Notes under the pieces: model-generated
What the model saw: the letters and a program-made list of their open reading frames with translations, nothing else
What the model was told of the DNA's origin: nothing
Database searches by the model: none
Part shown: positions 1 through 7,632 of the stretch, piece after piece
How positions within the stretch are numbered: the first letter of the stretch is position 1
Layout of the letters: each line of letters starts with the position of its first letter
Made by a program: the position numbers and the translations under genes
NCBI RefSeq assembly: GCF_003837805.1
Contig: NZ_RQIT01000010.1
Coordinates: 62,001-126,000, forward strand
DNA length: 64,000 nt
Source: Bradyrhizobium sp. RP6
GTDB lineage: Bacteria; Pseudomonadota; Alphaproteobacteria; Rhizobiales; Xanthobacteraceae
Direction of reading: 5' to 3'

Positions 1-226
1 TCTCGACATAGTGTTGCACCATGAGGCTGCCGCCGATGATCTCGACATTGATGGACATCCGCTTGCCGTCCGGCGCCGTCGTGAAGCCCGCGGCGATGTG
101 CGCGGGCGAGCAACCCTGATATTCGCGTTCCGGCAGGTTGAAGCACCATTCGGGGAGGTCGATCCGGTCGATCGGTGCGTTGATGATGGCGGTGAAACTT
201 GAATCAACGATCTGGTTATCGGTCAT
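1..226 (-). CDS. Conserved hypothetical protein, C-terminus cut by window edge
   Basis: A reading frame begins at an ATG (224-226) preceded on the minus strand by a good ribosome-binding site (GAGGAG about 8 bases upstream) and stays open to the left edge, giving 75 residues. The N-terminus reads MTDNQIVDSSFTAIINAPID and contains PEWCFNLPEREYQGCSPAHI further on. I do not recognise a catalytic motif. The alternating hydrophobic pattern and the final stretch (GKRMSINVEIIGGSLMVQHY) suggest a small soluble beta-rich protein, but the rest is missing. The strong start signal and clean frame support a real gene; the function is unknown. Confidence 0.6.
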   Translation of the reverse strand, partial: MTDNQIVDSSFTAIINAPIDRIDLPEWCFNLPEREYQGCSPAHIAAGFTTAPDGKRMSINVEIIGGSLMVQHYVE

Positions 227-584
227 CTCCGGAACTCCTCATGGGTTGCAGGCTCGAGGCTTCGCGGCTCCGTGTCCCAACGCTGCCCAATGTGCTCGCA
301 GGGGTGGCTGGCCGCTCGTCCTGCGACCAAACTGGCGCGGGCCGCCGGAAATTGCTCGTTATGGGTTGTTATAGGTCGTTAGCCTCCGAGGAGCCGTGGA
401 AAGCGCGCGGAAAACGCGCAGACCGTCGCCCGGCGCCGATCGGACCGGCCGGTGTTAGGGACTGCGAGATTCTGTTATGGCGGTGATCGGGAGGCCGCAG
501 CTCTGCGCCTGCCGGCCCGATGCATGCGCGCGCCGTTGGTCTTGAAGGCGAACCCGGTGGCGCAGTGGATTACGCTCCGCGCAA
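227..584. other. Intergenic stretch, no gene seen
   Basis: About 360 bases between the start of the left-edge gene and the end of the methyltransferase gene. Short frames on both strands lack ribosome-binding sites and protein-like composition. It probably holds the promoter of the leftward partial gene; no clear promoter, terminator or repeat was identified. Confidence 0.5.
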
Positions 585-1397
585 CTACCCGCGTGCCTCG
601 ATCACGATAGCCTGGATCTTGCCCTCGACCGGGCCGGGCCCATGGCGCGTCCGGATCGCCTCGGCAACGATATCGGTCGCCGCCTGAAGCTTGCCGGCAT
701 CCCTTGCCTCGATCTCGCTGCGCAGCGGCGTGCCCTGGCAGAGCGCAATGGCGGCGTATTCGGCCGACGGCGCGCGGCTGATTTCAGGTCGGGTTTCGAT
801 CAATATGTCACGGAAGCCCGCCCGTTCGAGGTCGCTTCTGATGACGGACTTGTCGCAATAGCCGTGCGGCGTCCGCACCATGAAACGAGGTGGATCGTCT
901 GGAAACAGCTCTTCGAGCGCGACCGTTGCTTCCTGCGCGAGCACATTGTCCTCGATGCGATCCCAGACGTTGAAGACGAACGTGCCGTCGCCCTTCAGCA
1001 CTCGCTTCACCTCTCCGTACGCCCTGATCCGGTCCGGAAAGAACATCGCGCCGAACTGGCAGCAGACCACGTCGAACTCGGCATCGGCGAAGGGCAGGTC
1101 CATTCCGTCCGCCTGGCGCCAGGTGATGCGATCATCACCCGCCTGCCGCTGTGCGGCGACCGCGAGCATCGGTTCGTTCAGATCGGTCGCAACGTAGCGG
1201 ATGCCGCGCGGCAGCGCCGCTGCCACGGCGCGCGTCACCGCCCCGGTGCCGGCCGCGATCTCCAGCAGCGCGGAGGGTGAGAGCGCCGCGACGCGTCTTG
1301 CGATGTCCTCGGCGTAGACGGCGAAGATCATCGGAACGAGATATTCGTCGTAGAGTCTGGGGATCGAGCCGGCGAAGACCTTGTCAGTGTCGGGCAT
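585..1397 (-). CDS. Class I SAM-dependent methyltransferase
   Basis: A 270-residue protein with the Rossmann-fold methyltransferase core. Motif I is LLEIAAGTGAVTRAVA (about residues 45-60), followed by the acidic ribose-binding position in YVATDLNEPMLAVA and by motif IV-like DVVCCQFGAMFFPD. This matches the UbiE/Methyltransf_11 type acting on small molecules or lipids; the substrate cannot be told from sequence. The start is supported by GGGAGG about 8 bases upstream. It stands alone; the neighbours to the right are pseudogene remnants. Soluble and cytoplasmic by composition. Confidence 0.85.
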   Translation of the reverse strand: MPDTDKVFAGSIPRLYDEYLVPMIFAVYAEDIARRVAALSPSALLEIAAGTGAVTRAVAAALPRGIRYVATDLNEPMLAVAAQRQAGDDRITWRQADGMDLPFADAEFDVVCCQFGAMFFPDRIRAYGEVKRVLKGDGTFVFNVWDRIEDNVLAQEATVALEELFPDDPPRFMVRTPHGYCDKSVIRSDLERAGFRDILIETRPEISRAPSAEYAAIALCQGTPLRSEIEARDAGKLQAATDIVAEAIRTRHGPGPVEGKIQAIVIEARG

Positions 1398-1463
1398 GCT
1401 TGCCTCCCTGAAGGTTCGGATACGGCTTCAGGTTAGCATGGTTTGGCCTCGGTCCTTACGTCG

Positions 1464-1645
1464 TCTTCGCGAGGCGGTCGAGAACGTCCGCGTGGCGGAG
1501 GCGACCTTAGCAGCCGCGAGAAAACACTTCAGTGACCAGGAGATCGTCGATCGTCGCGCTCGGCTTCTACATGATGATGGCGCGCCTGACCGAGGCGACC
1601 GAGACCGATCTCGATCGCGGCCGGCATGAAGGTCTATGACGGCGG
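1464..1645 (+). pseudogene. Remnant of a carboxymuconolactone decarboxylase-like gene (C-terminal part)
   Basis: Translated fragments in two or three frames line up as the C-terminal half of the AhpD/carboxymuconolactone decarboxylase-like family: LREAVENVRVAEATL...KHFSDQEIVD in one frame, then ALGFYMMMARLTEATETDLD in the next, then AGMKVYDGG in a third. No single frame is open through the region and no start codon with a ribosome-binding site is present. The N-terminal part is missing. I read this as a decaying gene with at least two frameshifts. The family assignment is from memory of the motif and untested. Confidence 0.5.
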
Positions 1646-1665
1646 CAGGAGGCCGGGTGGCTGAG

Positions 1666-1807
1666 ATGGCGGAGACCGATAGCAAGCCGGACCGTTACAT
1701 TCGTCCGCCGAGCGCGGAATCGCTGGGCAACCCCCGGGTACGGAACGCCTGAAAAGGGGCGTCGCATCCTCATCGTCGGCGGCGGCCAGCGCACTTGCAT
1801 TGCAAAG
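1666..1807 (+). pseudogene. Remnant of the N-terminus of a short-chain dehydrogenase gene
   Basis: Starting at ATG 1666 the frame reads MAETDSKPDRYIRPPSAESL and stops after about 32 codons. A shifted frame continues with GRRILIVGGGQRTC, which resembles the glycine-rich NAD(P)-binding start of a short-chain dehydrogenase/reductase, and then stops. The rest of the gene is absent and the sequence runs into an interspersed repeat at 1811. It follows the decarboxylase-like remnant at once, so the two were probably an operon that was truncated. The family call is tentative. Confidence 0.4.
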
Positions 1808-1810
1808 TGA

Positions 1811-1884
1811 GCCTCGAAGGATGAGCTACGGGCGCTTGCAGCCTATCCTTCGAGGCGCGCAAGAGCGCGCACCTCAGGATGACG
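1811..1884. repeat. Interspersed palindromic repeat (CCTCGAAGGATG type)
   Basis: Perfect 12-bp inverted repeat: GCCTCGAAGGAT at 1811-1822 and its complement ATCCTTCGAGGC at 1845-1856, followed by a further CTCAGGATGACG segment. A related piece occurs at 11454-11493. Such elements are common between genes in Bradyrhizobium genomes. It could form a stem-loop in RNA and lies just downstream of the leftward DoxX gene. Confidence 0.7.
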
Positions 1885-1914
1885 GCGTGCTTGTGGATAG
1901 ACAAGATCGTGTGC

Positions 1915-2424
1915 CTATCGCTCCGGCGAACGCGCGCGACAGATCAGATGATCGAGCGAAATGTGCCCCGGCCCGTAGGCCATGATGCCGAGCGCCATAG
2001 CGGCCCAGGTGAGGTGGATCGGCCAGCCGTCTGGCACTGTGAGCTCCACGATCAGCGTCATGAACAGCAGTCCCAGCGCTGCGAACCGCGTGCCCAGTCC
2101 CAGCACCAGCAGGACCGGGAACATGATCTCGCCCGAACCCGACAGGAAGGCCATCACCGTCGGCGCCGGAAAGTGGTAAGGCCCACCCGGCAGATGCAGC
2201 ATGAACTCGTCACTGAACAGCGTCACGGCGGTGTCGTTGAGCCTGAGGAAGCCGTCCCATTTGAGGATGCCCGAGCGCCAGAACGGCACGGCCAGCGCGA
2301 TACGCAGCACGAGCTGCACCAGCGAAGGGACGACAATCATTTGGACCAGATGATTGGCCCTCTCGACGAGCAGTCCTGGCGAGAGCGGGCCGCTGTCGGT
2401 GCTCATGTGCTGGTCCGTGATCAT
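1915..2424 (-). CDS. DoxX-family membrane protein of the bufferin operon (BufD-like)
   Basis: A 169-residue integral membrane protein of the DoxX family with about four hydrophobic helices (including LVQLVLRIALAVPFW, IMFPVLLVLGLGTRFAALGL and MTLIVELTVPDGWPIHLTWA). The conserved RIALAVPFWRSGILKW region near the N-terminus is typical. It starts directly after the bufC stop (TGA ATG, no gap), so it is the last gene of a four-gene operon. In known bufferin operons a DoxX-like protein is often the final gene; its role there is not settled, and a membrane redox function is an inference from DoxX relatives. Confidence 0.85.
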   Translation of the reverse strand: MITDQHMSTDSGPLSPGLLVERANHLVQMIVVPSLVQLVLRIALAVPFWRSGILKWDGFLRLNDTAVTLFSDEFMLHLPGGPYHFPAPTVMAFLSGSGEIMFPVLLVLGLGTRFAALGLLFMTLIVELTVPDGWPIHLTWAAMALGIMAYGPGHISLDHLICRARSPER

Positions 2425-3204
2425 TCATTGGTCTCCGCAAGCGAGCGAGGTGAAGGCGCCGGCCTCGATCAGTCCGGCGATGTTCGCGGCGATGTCGAAT
2501 TCGCTCGAGGCTTCCAGCGCCGACGCCGCGGCCTCGCCGAGCGGCCGTCCCGAGATCAGGCAGTCTGCGAACACTGCACCGCCCGGCGGGAGGCGGCGCA
2601 CGGCGACGTCGCATTCGGGGCGCGTGATCAGGGCATCCTCCGGCGTGGAGGCATCGATGCGCGTGACCGGTGCATCGTCGCGGTTGGCGGCAAAGATCGT
2701 CACGGCCGCGTATTGCGAGCGCAGGCATCGTGCGGCCGGGTGTGGAACGAACACCAGATCGGCCAATCGATCGGGCGTCACCGCCGACAGCCGGGCCGGC
2801 GACAGCGGAAGCGCGTCGGCAGCGTGATAGGCATCGAGCCAGGCGCGTTCGATGCGGGCGACGTCGGGGAGCCAGGGCATGGCCAGCGCATGCTCATACC
2901 GCGCGATGAACTCCGGGAAATCGCGGCCGTACTCGAACAGCAGCGGCGATGCCGGTGGGTTGCTCCGGACGTGGGAACGCGCCATGGCGCGGAAGAAGTC
3001 GGCGCCGGTGATGCGCTGGACTGCCGGATAGATTGCGGCCAGCGCGTCGATCAGGCTGACGGTGACGTTGTTGCGGTAGACGTCGTAGCGTCGGCCGGCG
3101 GCCTTGCCGTTCGGGCCGGTCAGGCCGTCGGGCGTGCTGCGCGCCGGATCCAGCAGCGCCGGCGCGAACGAAGCGGTGAAGGACAGGCCGGGTTCAGGCG
3201 GCAC
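2425..3204 (-). CDS. bufC: DUF2063 protein, partner of the MNIO enzyme (BufC-like)
   Basis: A 259-residue protein of the DUF2063 (putative DNA-binding domain) family. The N-terminal helical domain carries the family pattern YRNNVTVSLIDALAAIYPAV (about residues 43-62) and FFRAMARSHVRSNPPASPLL. In bufferin and related MNIO systems this protein acts as the recognition partner that presents the precursor peptide to the DUF692 enzyme rather than binding DNA. The gene overlaps the end of bufB by 11 bases and abuts the DoxX gene, so translational coupling is likely. Identification rests on family pattern and on operon position. Confidence 0.85.
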   Translation of the reverse strand: MPPEPGLSFTASFAPALLDPARSTPDGLTGPNGKAAGRRYDVYRNNVTVSLIDALAAIYPAVQRITGADFFRAMARSHVRSNPPASPLLFEYGRDFPEFIARYEHALAMPWLPDVARIERAWLDAYHAADALPLSPARLSAVTPDRLADLVFVPHPAARCLRSQYAAVTIFAANRDDAPVTRIDASTPEDALITRPECDVAVRRLPPGGAVFADCLISGRPLGEAAASALEASSEFDIAANIAGLIEAGAFTSLACGDQ

Positions 3205-4111
3205 GACGGTCTCCTGCGGGCGCGGCGGACTGATGACGGTCGAGGATCGCCTGGGCCGCGAAGGCTTCCGCCTGCAGCACCGGCCAGTCCGGTATCTTGC
3301 TGTCCCATTCGATCAGCGTCGGCACCGCGCCGCGGCGCCGGATCACGATCTCGTAGAGCGTCCAGACAGCGTCGGCGACCGGGCCATCGTGGCTATCGAT
3401 CAACAGCAGGTCACCTTCTTCATCGGCCTGCTCGGCATGGCCCGCGAGATGAATTTCCCCGACGCGCGACAGCGGGAAGTCCGCGAGGTATTCCAGCGCC
3501 GAGAATCCCTGGTTGGTGGCGGAGACGAACACATTGTTGACGTCGAGCAGCAGGCCGCAACCGGTGCGCTCTGCGACGGCGCGAATGAACTCGGTCTCGC
3601 TCATCGAGGATTCGCGAAACGCGACATAGGTCGAGGGGTTTTCCAGCAGCAGCGGACGGCGGATCGCCTCCTGCACCTGGTCGATGTGATCGCAAACGCA
3701 AGCGAGCGTCGCTCCGGTATAGGGCAGGGGCAGAAGATCGTTGAAGAAGCTGGTCTCATGCGTCGACCAGGCGAGATGCTCGGAGACCAGCGCCGGCTGA
3801 TAGCGTGCGACCAGGCCGCGGAAGCGCGCCAGATGCGCCTTGTCGAGCGGCTTGGGCCCGCCGATCGACATGCACACGCCATGCAGCGAGAGCGGATGGT
3901 CGCGGCGGATCGCCTCCAGCGCACGATGCGGCGGGCCGCCGGCGCCCATGTAGTTCTCGGCGTGGACCTCGAAGAAGCCGCGCCGAGGTCCCGCCTCCAG
4001 GATATCAGGGAGATGCTCCGGCTTGAAGCTCGTCCCGGCGACGCCGCCGATGGGCATCACGAAGCGGAGCGGCACGGCCGCAGATCCGGTCGACTTGATC
4101 TCCGTGCTCAT
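3194..4111 (-). CDS. bufB: DUF692 multinuclear non-haem iron oxidase (BufB-like)
   Basis: A 305-residue TIM-barrel enzyme of the DUF692/MNIO family. Family motifs are present in order: EVHAENYMG, SLHGVCMSIGG, VSEHLAWS, PLLLENPSTYV, LLLDVNNVFV, GEIHLAGH, DSHDGPV and TLIEWDSKIPDW. These supply the His, Glu, Asp and Asn ligands of the iron cluster. In bufferin biosynthesis the enzyme converts cysteines of the BufA precursor to thiooxazole groups that bind copper. Its gene lies 43 bases after bufA and overlaps bufC. Cytoplasmic, modifying the precursor before export. Family assignment is strong; the copper role follows from the operon context. Confidence 0.9.
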   Translation of the reverse strand: MSTEIKSTGSAAVPLRFVMPIGGVAGTSFKPEHLPDILEAGPRRGFFEVHAENYMGAGGPPHRALEAIRRDHPLSLHGVCMSIGGPKPLDKAHLARFRGLVARYQPALVSEHLAWSTHETSFFNDLLPLPYTGATLACVCDHIDQVQEAIRRPLLLENPSTYVAFRESSMSETEFIRAVAERTGCGLLLDVNNVFVSATNQGFSALEYLADFPLSRVGEIHLAGHAEQADEEGDLLLIDSHDGPVADAVWTLYEIVIRRRGAVPTLIEWDSKIPDWPVLQAEAFAAQAILDRHQSAAPAGDRRAA

Positions 4112-4154
4112 CGTGCTGCTCCGTTCGTGCTTGCTGGCGATGCCCCGCCGGCCG

Positions 4155-4460
4155 TTACACCGGCTTCAGCGAACCCTTCTTGCCGTTCGGCAGCTCGATG
4201 CTGGTGCAGGTGCCGCCCTGCACGAATTTCCAGGCGTTGCCCTGGAAGTCGACGGTCGAGGTGCCCTGGCAGGTCGTGCCCGGACCTGCCGCGCAATCGT
4301 TCTGGCCCTTCAGTGCGACGCCGAAGCACTTTTCCTTCTTGGCGGCGACGGCCGCATCGCCCTCTGCCTTGGTCAGTGGCCCGGCGGCGGCAAGGGTCGC
4401 AAGCGCGGTCGACATCGCGCCGGCGAGGACGAGGGAGGTGACAGCATGTTTGGCAGACAT
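4155..4460 (-). CDS. bufA: Bufferin precursor, DUF2282 secreted Cys-containing protein (BufA1-like)
   Basis: A 101-residue precursor. The N-terminus (MSAKHAVTSLVLAGAMSTAL, then ATLAAAG) is a signal peptide cleaved near residue 26. The mature part has exactly four cysteines at 45, 56, 64 and 85 in the DUF2282 pattern EKCFG...NDCAAGPGTTCQGTSTVDFQG...GTCTSIE. In characterised bufferins the two central cysteines are oxidised by the MNIO enzyme and the product chelates copper in the periplasm. The start at 4458-4460 is supported by AGGAGA upstream and by the signal peptide; a much longer upstream frame is ignored. First gene of the operon bufA-bufB-bufC-doxX. Confidence 0.9.
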   Translation of the reverse strand: MSAKHAVTSLVLAGAMSTALATLAAAGPLTKAEGDAAVAAKKEKCFGVALKGQNDCAAGPGTTCQGTSTVDFQGNAWKFVQGGTCTSIELPNGKKGSLKPV

Positions 4461-4514
4461 CGAATTCTCCTGTTCGAGATGGCATCGCCTGACAGGCGGC
4501 TGCGCATGATCTCT

Positions 4515-4540
4515 TTCGCTCCGCTCGCCACCTGCGTTAC
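4515..4540 (-). promoter_or_regulatory. Candidate ECF (SigF-type) promoter of the bufferin operon
   Basis: On the minus strand GTAACG (4540-4535) is followed after exactly 16 bases by CGAA (4518-4515). This matches the pattern I recall for Caulobacter SigF promoters (GTAACC, 16 bases, CGAA), which drive bufferin operons there. The predicted transcript would start about 45 bases before the bufA start codon. One base of the -35 element differs. No sigma factor gene is in the window. The rest of 4461-4764, between bufA and the divergent cyclase gene, shows nothing else recognisable. Confidence 0.5.
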
Positions 4541-4764
4541 CGGCAGGCTGCTCACGAGTCCGTGAGACCGATTGGATCGGGCGCACGGGCGGTGCGCTCG
4601 AGCGGCGATTAGCGGGCAAGCGGCGGCGCGAAGCCAATGCCCAGATTCTATCGAGATGGTAGCCAGCGGGCATTGGCTGCGCGCGCTCGCTCCTGCCAGA
4701 CGTAACGAACGGGCATCGGCGGCGTAAGAATGTCAGTGACTCGCGACGAGGCGCGAAAGCAGCG

Positions 4765-6858
4765 ATGAATGTCGATCCCGAACGACGGCTTCGCGCGATC
4801 GCAGGGCTGACGGTCAGCATCCGCCTTGCGGTCTCCGCGCTGGTCCTGGCGGCAATCCTGCTGACGTCCGCCCTCTGCAGCCTGTTGTGGTGGCGCACGG
4901 CGGAAGCGACCAGCCGGCAGCTCGCCTCCACCATCAACGAGCAGATCGTGGCGGCGGTGCGCAAGGAGGTGTCGGCGATCGTCGACGAGGCGCGCGCCGC
5001 CCGCACCGCCATCCGCACGCTGTTCCTCCAGAACGTGCTCGATACCCGCGAGGCCGACAAGCGCGAGTTCGTCTTTCTCTCGCAATTGCAGTCGCAGGCG
5101 ACGATTTCCTGGGTCGCGTTCGGCTGGCCCGACGGCTCCTTCTTCGCCGCGCACAAGCTCGGCGATCGCCGGCTGGAGATGATGGAGATCTCGCTGACCG
5201 ACCATGCCGGCCAGCGCCGCGTCGATGAATATGACGTGGTGCCCGGCGACATCGAGTTCGCCAACCGCCGGTTCGAGCCGACCGGATTCCGCGTCGCCGA
5301 CCAGGCCTGGTTCAAGGCCGGGCTGACCGCGGATGATCCGCAATGGTTCAGGGTGCTGGACCATGCGACCGGCGTGCGGCCGTCGATCGCCTTTGCAGGA
5401 CCGATCGACGTCTATCAGGAGCGGCAAGGCGTACTGGCCGTCGTCATCGAATACACCAGGCTCGCGCGATTCCTGTCGCAGCTCGAGGTCGGGCGCACGG
5501 GGACCGCCTTCATCGTCGATGGCAGCGGCGAGCTCGTCGCCGCGCCGGACAAGGATGCCGACGAGCTTCATCCGGCGCGCGGCGACACGGCGCTGCTGCC
5601 GCTCGCGCGCCTGGCGCTTCACAAGGCGGGCGAGGCCGGCGGCAGGGAGGCCTGGCGGAGCCGGCTCACGTCGGGCGGCGCTACCTATGAAGTCGCGCTG
5701 ACGCCGCTGCCGTTTCCCGGCTGGTCGCTCGCGACCGTGATCCCCGAGGCCGAATTTCTCGGGCCGGTCGAGACGACGCTGCGGCGTCTGATCCTCGGCC
5801 TTGCCGTCGGCGCCGTGCTCGCGGCGCTGGCCTCGGCGGTGCTGGCGCGCTCAGTCATCGCCGCGCCGCTGTCACGCGTTGCCGGCGAGCTGCGCCATGT
5901 CGAGGCCTTCGCGCTGGAGCAGGTCCGCCGCCATCCGTCGCGGCTCAGGGAAATCGCGAGCCTGTCGGGCGCGATTGCAGAGATGGCGGCCGGATTGTCC
6001 GCCTTCCGCAAGTTCATCCCGGCGGACCTCGTCCGCGGCTTGCTGCGCCAGGGCGTCGAGGCGAGGCCCGGCGGCAGCGTCCAGGAGCTCAGCGTGATGT
6101 TCATCGACATTGCCGGCTTTACGGGGCTGTCCGAGCGGCTGGGCGATCGCGTGGTGCCGCTGCTGTCGCGCTATCTCGATATCACCTCGGAGATCATCGT
6201 CGCCAATGGCGGGACCATCGACAAGTTCATCGGGGACGCCGTGATGGCGTTCTGGGGCGCGCCGCAGCCGCAAGACGATCACGCCGCGCGATGCTGTCGC
6301 GCGGCGCTCGCCTGCCGGAGGGCGATCGAAGAATCGGGTCTCGTCGACGATCTCGGGCAGCCGCTCCAGATCCGTATCGGCATCAATTCGGGCCGCATGC
6401 TGGTCGGCAATATCGGCTCGGAGCTGCGGCTGAACTACACCGTGATCGGCGATGCCGTGAACGTCGCCAGCCGGCTCGAAGGCGCCAACAAATCCTATGG
6501 CACGCAGATCCTGATCGGCGCGAGGACCGAACGTCTGGCGCGCGGTGCCGTCATCACGCGCGAGATCGACAGCATCGCGGTCTACGGACGCGAGGAGGGG
6601 ATCTCCGTCCACGAGCTGATCGGGATCGCGGGCGAAACGGCCGCTGGCGACACGATCGGCTGGATCGCGGATTACGAGCGCGGTCTCTCCGCCTATCGTG
6701 CGCGGCGGTTCGCCGACGCGCTCGCCGACTTCGAGATGGTGTTGAAACAGCGCGGCTGCGATCGTCCGGCAGAGCTGATGCGTGACCGTTGCCGGCAGTT
6801 CGCCGCGACGTCGCCTGATAACGCCTGGCGACCGGTGGCAGCATTGGCGTCGAAATAG
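4765..6858 (+). CDS. Membrane class III adenylate/guanylate cyclase with periplasmic Cache sensor
   Basis: 697 residues. A transmembrane helix near residues 17-40 leads into a periplasmic sensor of double-Cache type (about 45-335, with QAWFKAG typical of Cache domains). A second membrane helix follows (about 338-362, RRLILGLAVGAVLAALASAV), then a HAMP-like linker and a class III cyclase domain (about 440-620). Catalytic features are intact: metal ligands in FIDIAGFTGLS and KFIGDAVMAFWG, and the VIGDAVNVASRLEG segment with the transition-state Asn and Arg. It makes cAMP or cGMP in response to an external ligand. A C-terminal tail of about 70 residues follows. Divergent from the bufferin operon. 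Confidence 0.9.
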   Translation: MNVDPERRLRAIAGLTVSIRLAVSALVLAAILLTSALCSLLWWRTAEATSRQLASTINEQIVAAVRKEVSAIVDEARAARTAIRTLFLQNVLDTREADKREFVFLSQLQSQATISWVAFGWPDGSFFAAHKLGDRRLEMMEISLTDHAGQRRVDEYDVVPGDIEFANRRFEPTGFRVADQAWFKAGLTADDPQWFRVLDHATGVRPSIAFAGPIDVYQERQGVLAVVIEYTRLARFLSQLEVGRTGTAFIVDGSGELVAAPDKDADELHPARGDTALLPLARLALHKAGEAGGREAWRSRLTSGGATYEVALTPLPFPGWSLATVIPEAEFLGPVETTLRRLILGLAVGAVLAALASAVLARSVIAAPLSRVAGELRHVEAFALEQVRRHPSRLREIASLSGAIAEMAAGLSAFRKFIPADLVRGLLRQGVEARPGGSVQELSVMFIDIAGFTGLSERLGDRVVPLLSRYLDITSEIIVANGGTIDKFIGDAVMAFWGAPQPQDDHAARCCRAALACRRAIEESGLVDDLGQPLQIRIGINSGRMLVGNIGSELRLNYTVIGDAVNVASRLEGANKSYGTQILIGARTERLARGAVITREIDSIAVYGREEGISVHELIGIAGETAAGDTIGWIADYERGLSAYRARRFADALADFEMVLKQRGCDRPAELMRDRCRQFAATSPDNAWRPVAALASK

Positions 6859-6938
6859 CGGCGTACACCCAATTCGGGCTCCAGTGGCTGCCGTGAAAAC
6901 CGGTGGCAAAGCCGGTCCATCCCGCGCATGATGTGGAC

Positions 6939-7523
6939 ATGAAAACCACGCTGCTCAAACCTGACGACTACACCCGCTCACCCTGGAAGAACGGCGGCGG
7001 CATCTTCACCGACATTGCGGACGCTCATCGGGACGATGCGGCGCAGAAGAGCTGGGACAGCCTGCTGTGGCGCTTTGCCTCGACGCCGATCGCGGCGCCC
7101 GGTCCCTTCTCCTACATGCCCGGTATCGACCGCTTGCAGATGGTCGTCGATGGGCGCGGGCTCGTACTGAAGTCGCCCACGCAGGAATTCGACGAACGTG
7201 AACCTTTCACGACCGTGCGCTTCACCGGCGAGCTCGAGATCGTCACCGAGCTCGAGGCCGGTCCGGTCGAGGTCGTGAACCTGATGGCGCGGCGCGGTGC
7301 GGCGGAGATTGATCTCCTCGCGCTCAGGGAGCCCGGCGAGCGGCCGCTCGCGGTGGGCACCCATCTCGTCTACGCCGCGCGCGGCGAATGCCGCATCCGT
7401 CTCGATGGCGAGAATTTTACGGTTCCCGGCCAAGGCACACTGAAAGTCGAGCTGACGGAGCCGGTGATGCTTGCGCTCGCGTCGGGCGTCGCCGTGCTGG
7501 GATCGATCCGGCTGCTCGCTTAG
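6939..7523 (+). CDS. HutD-family protein
   Basis: A 194-residue cupin-like protein of the HutD (DUF886/Ves) family. The family N-terminal pattern LKPDDYTRSPWKNGGG and the internal FSYMPGIDRLQMVVDGRGL and RFTGE segments are present. HutD proteins often accompany histidine utilisation genes and are thought to tune that pathway; no hut gene is near here, so the substrate is unknown. I chose ATG 6939 because the family pattern begins a few residues later; an upstream GTG at 6903 would add 12 residues without family support. Confidence 0.8.
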   Translation: MKTTLLKPDDYTRSPWKNGGGIFTDIADAHRDDAAQKSWDSLLWRFASTPIAAPGPFSYMPGIDRLQMVVDGRGLVLKSPTQEFDEREPFTTVRFTGELEIVTELEAGPVEVVNLMARRGAAEIDLLALREPGERPLAVGTHLVYAARGECRIRLDGENFTVPGQGTLKVELTEPVMLALASGVAVLGSIRLLA

Positions 7524-7632
7524 GCCGCCGCTGCGGCGCTCTCCCGCTGCCCATGCAATTGGTCAGGTTGACGCCGCCCGCCCGGGGCGTGATATCTGCT
7601 TCGGTAGCAGACCGCAGCTTGAGGGGCAGGAT

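Noticed and set aside
1879..3540. Long plus-strand open frame of 553 codons opposite the bufferin genes
   Set aside because: It is rich in Arg, Gln and His, has no family motif or ribosome-binding site, and runs antisense to three well-supported genes.
4155..5315. 386-codon minus-strand frame containing BufA at its C-terminus
   Set aside because: The upstream part overlaps the cyclase gene antisense. The signal peptide and ribosome-binding site place the real start at 4460.
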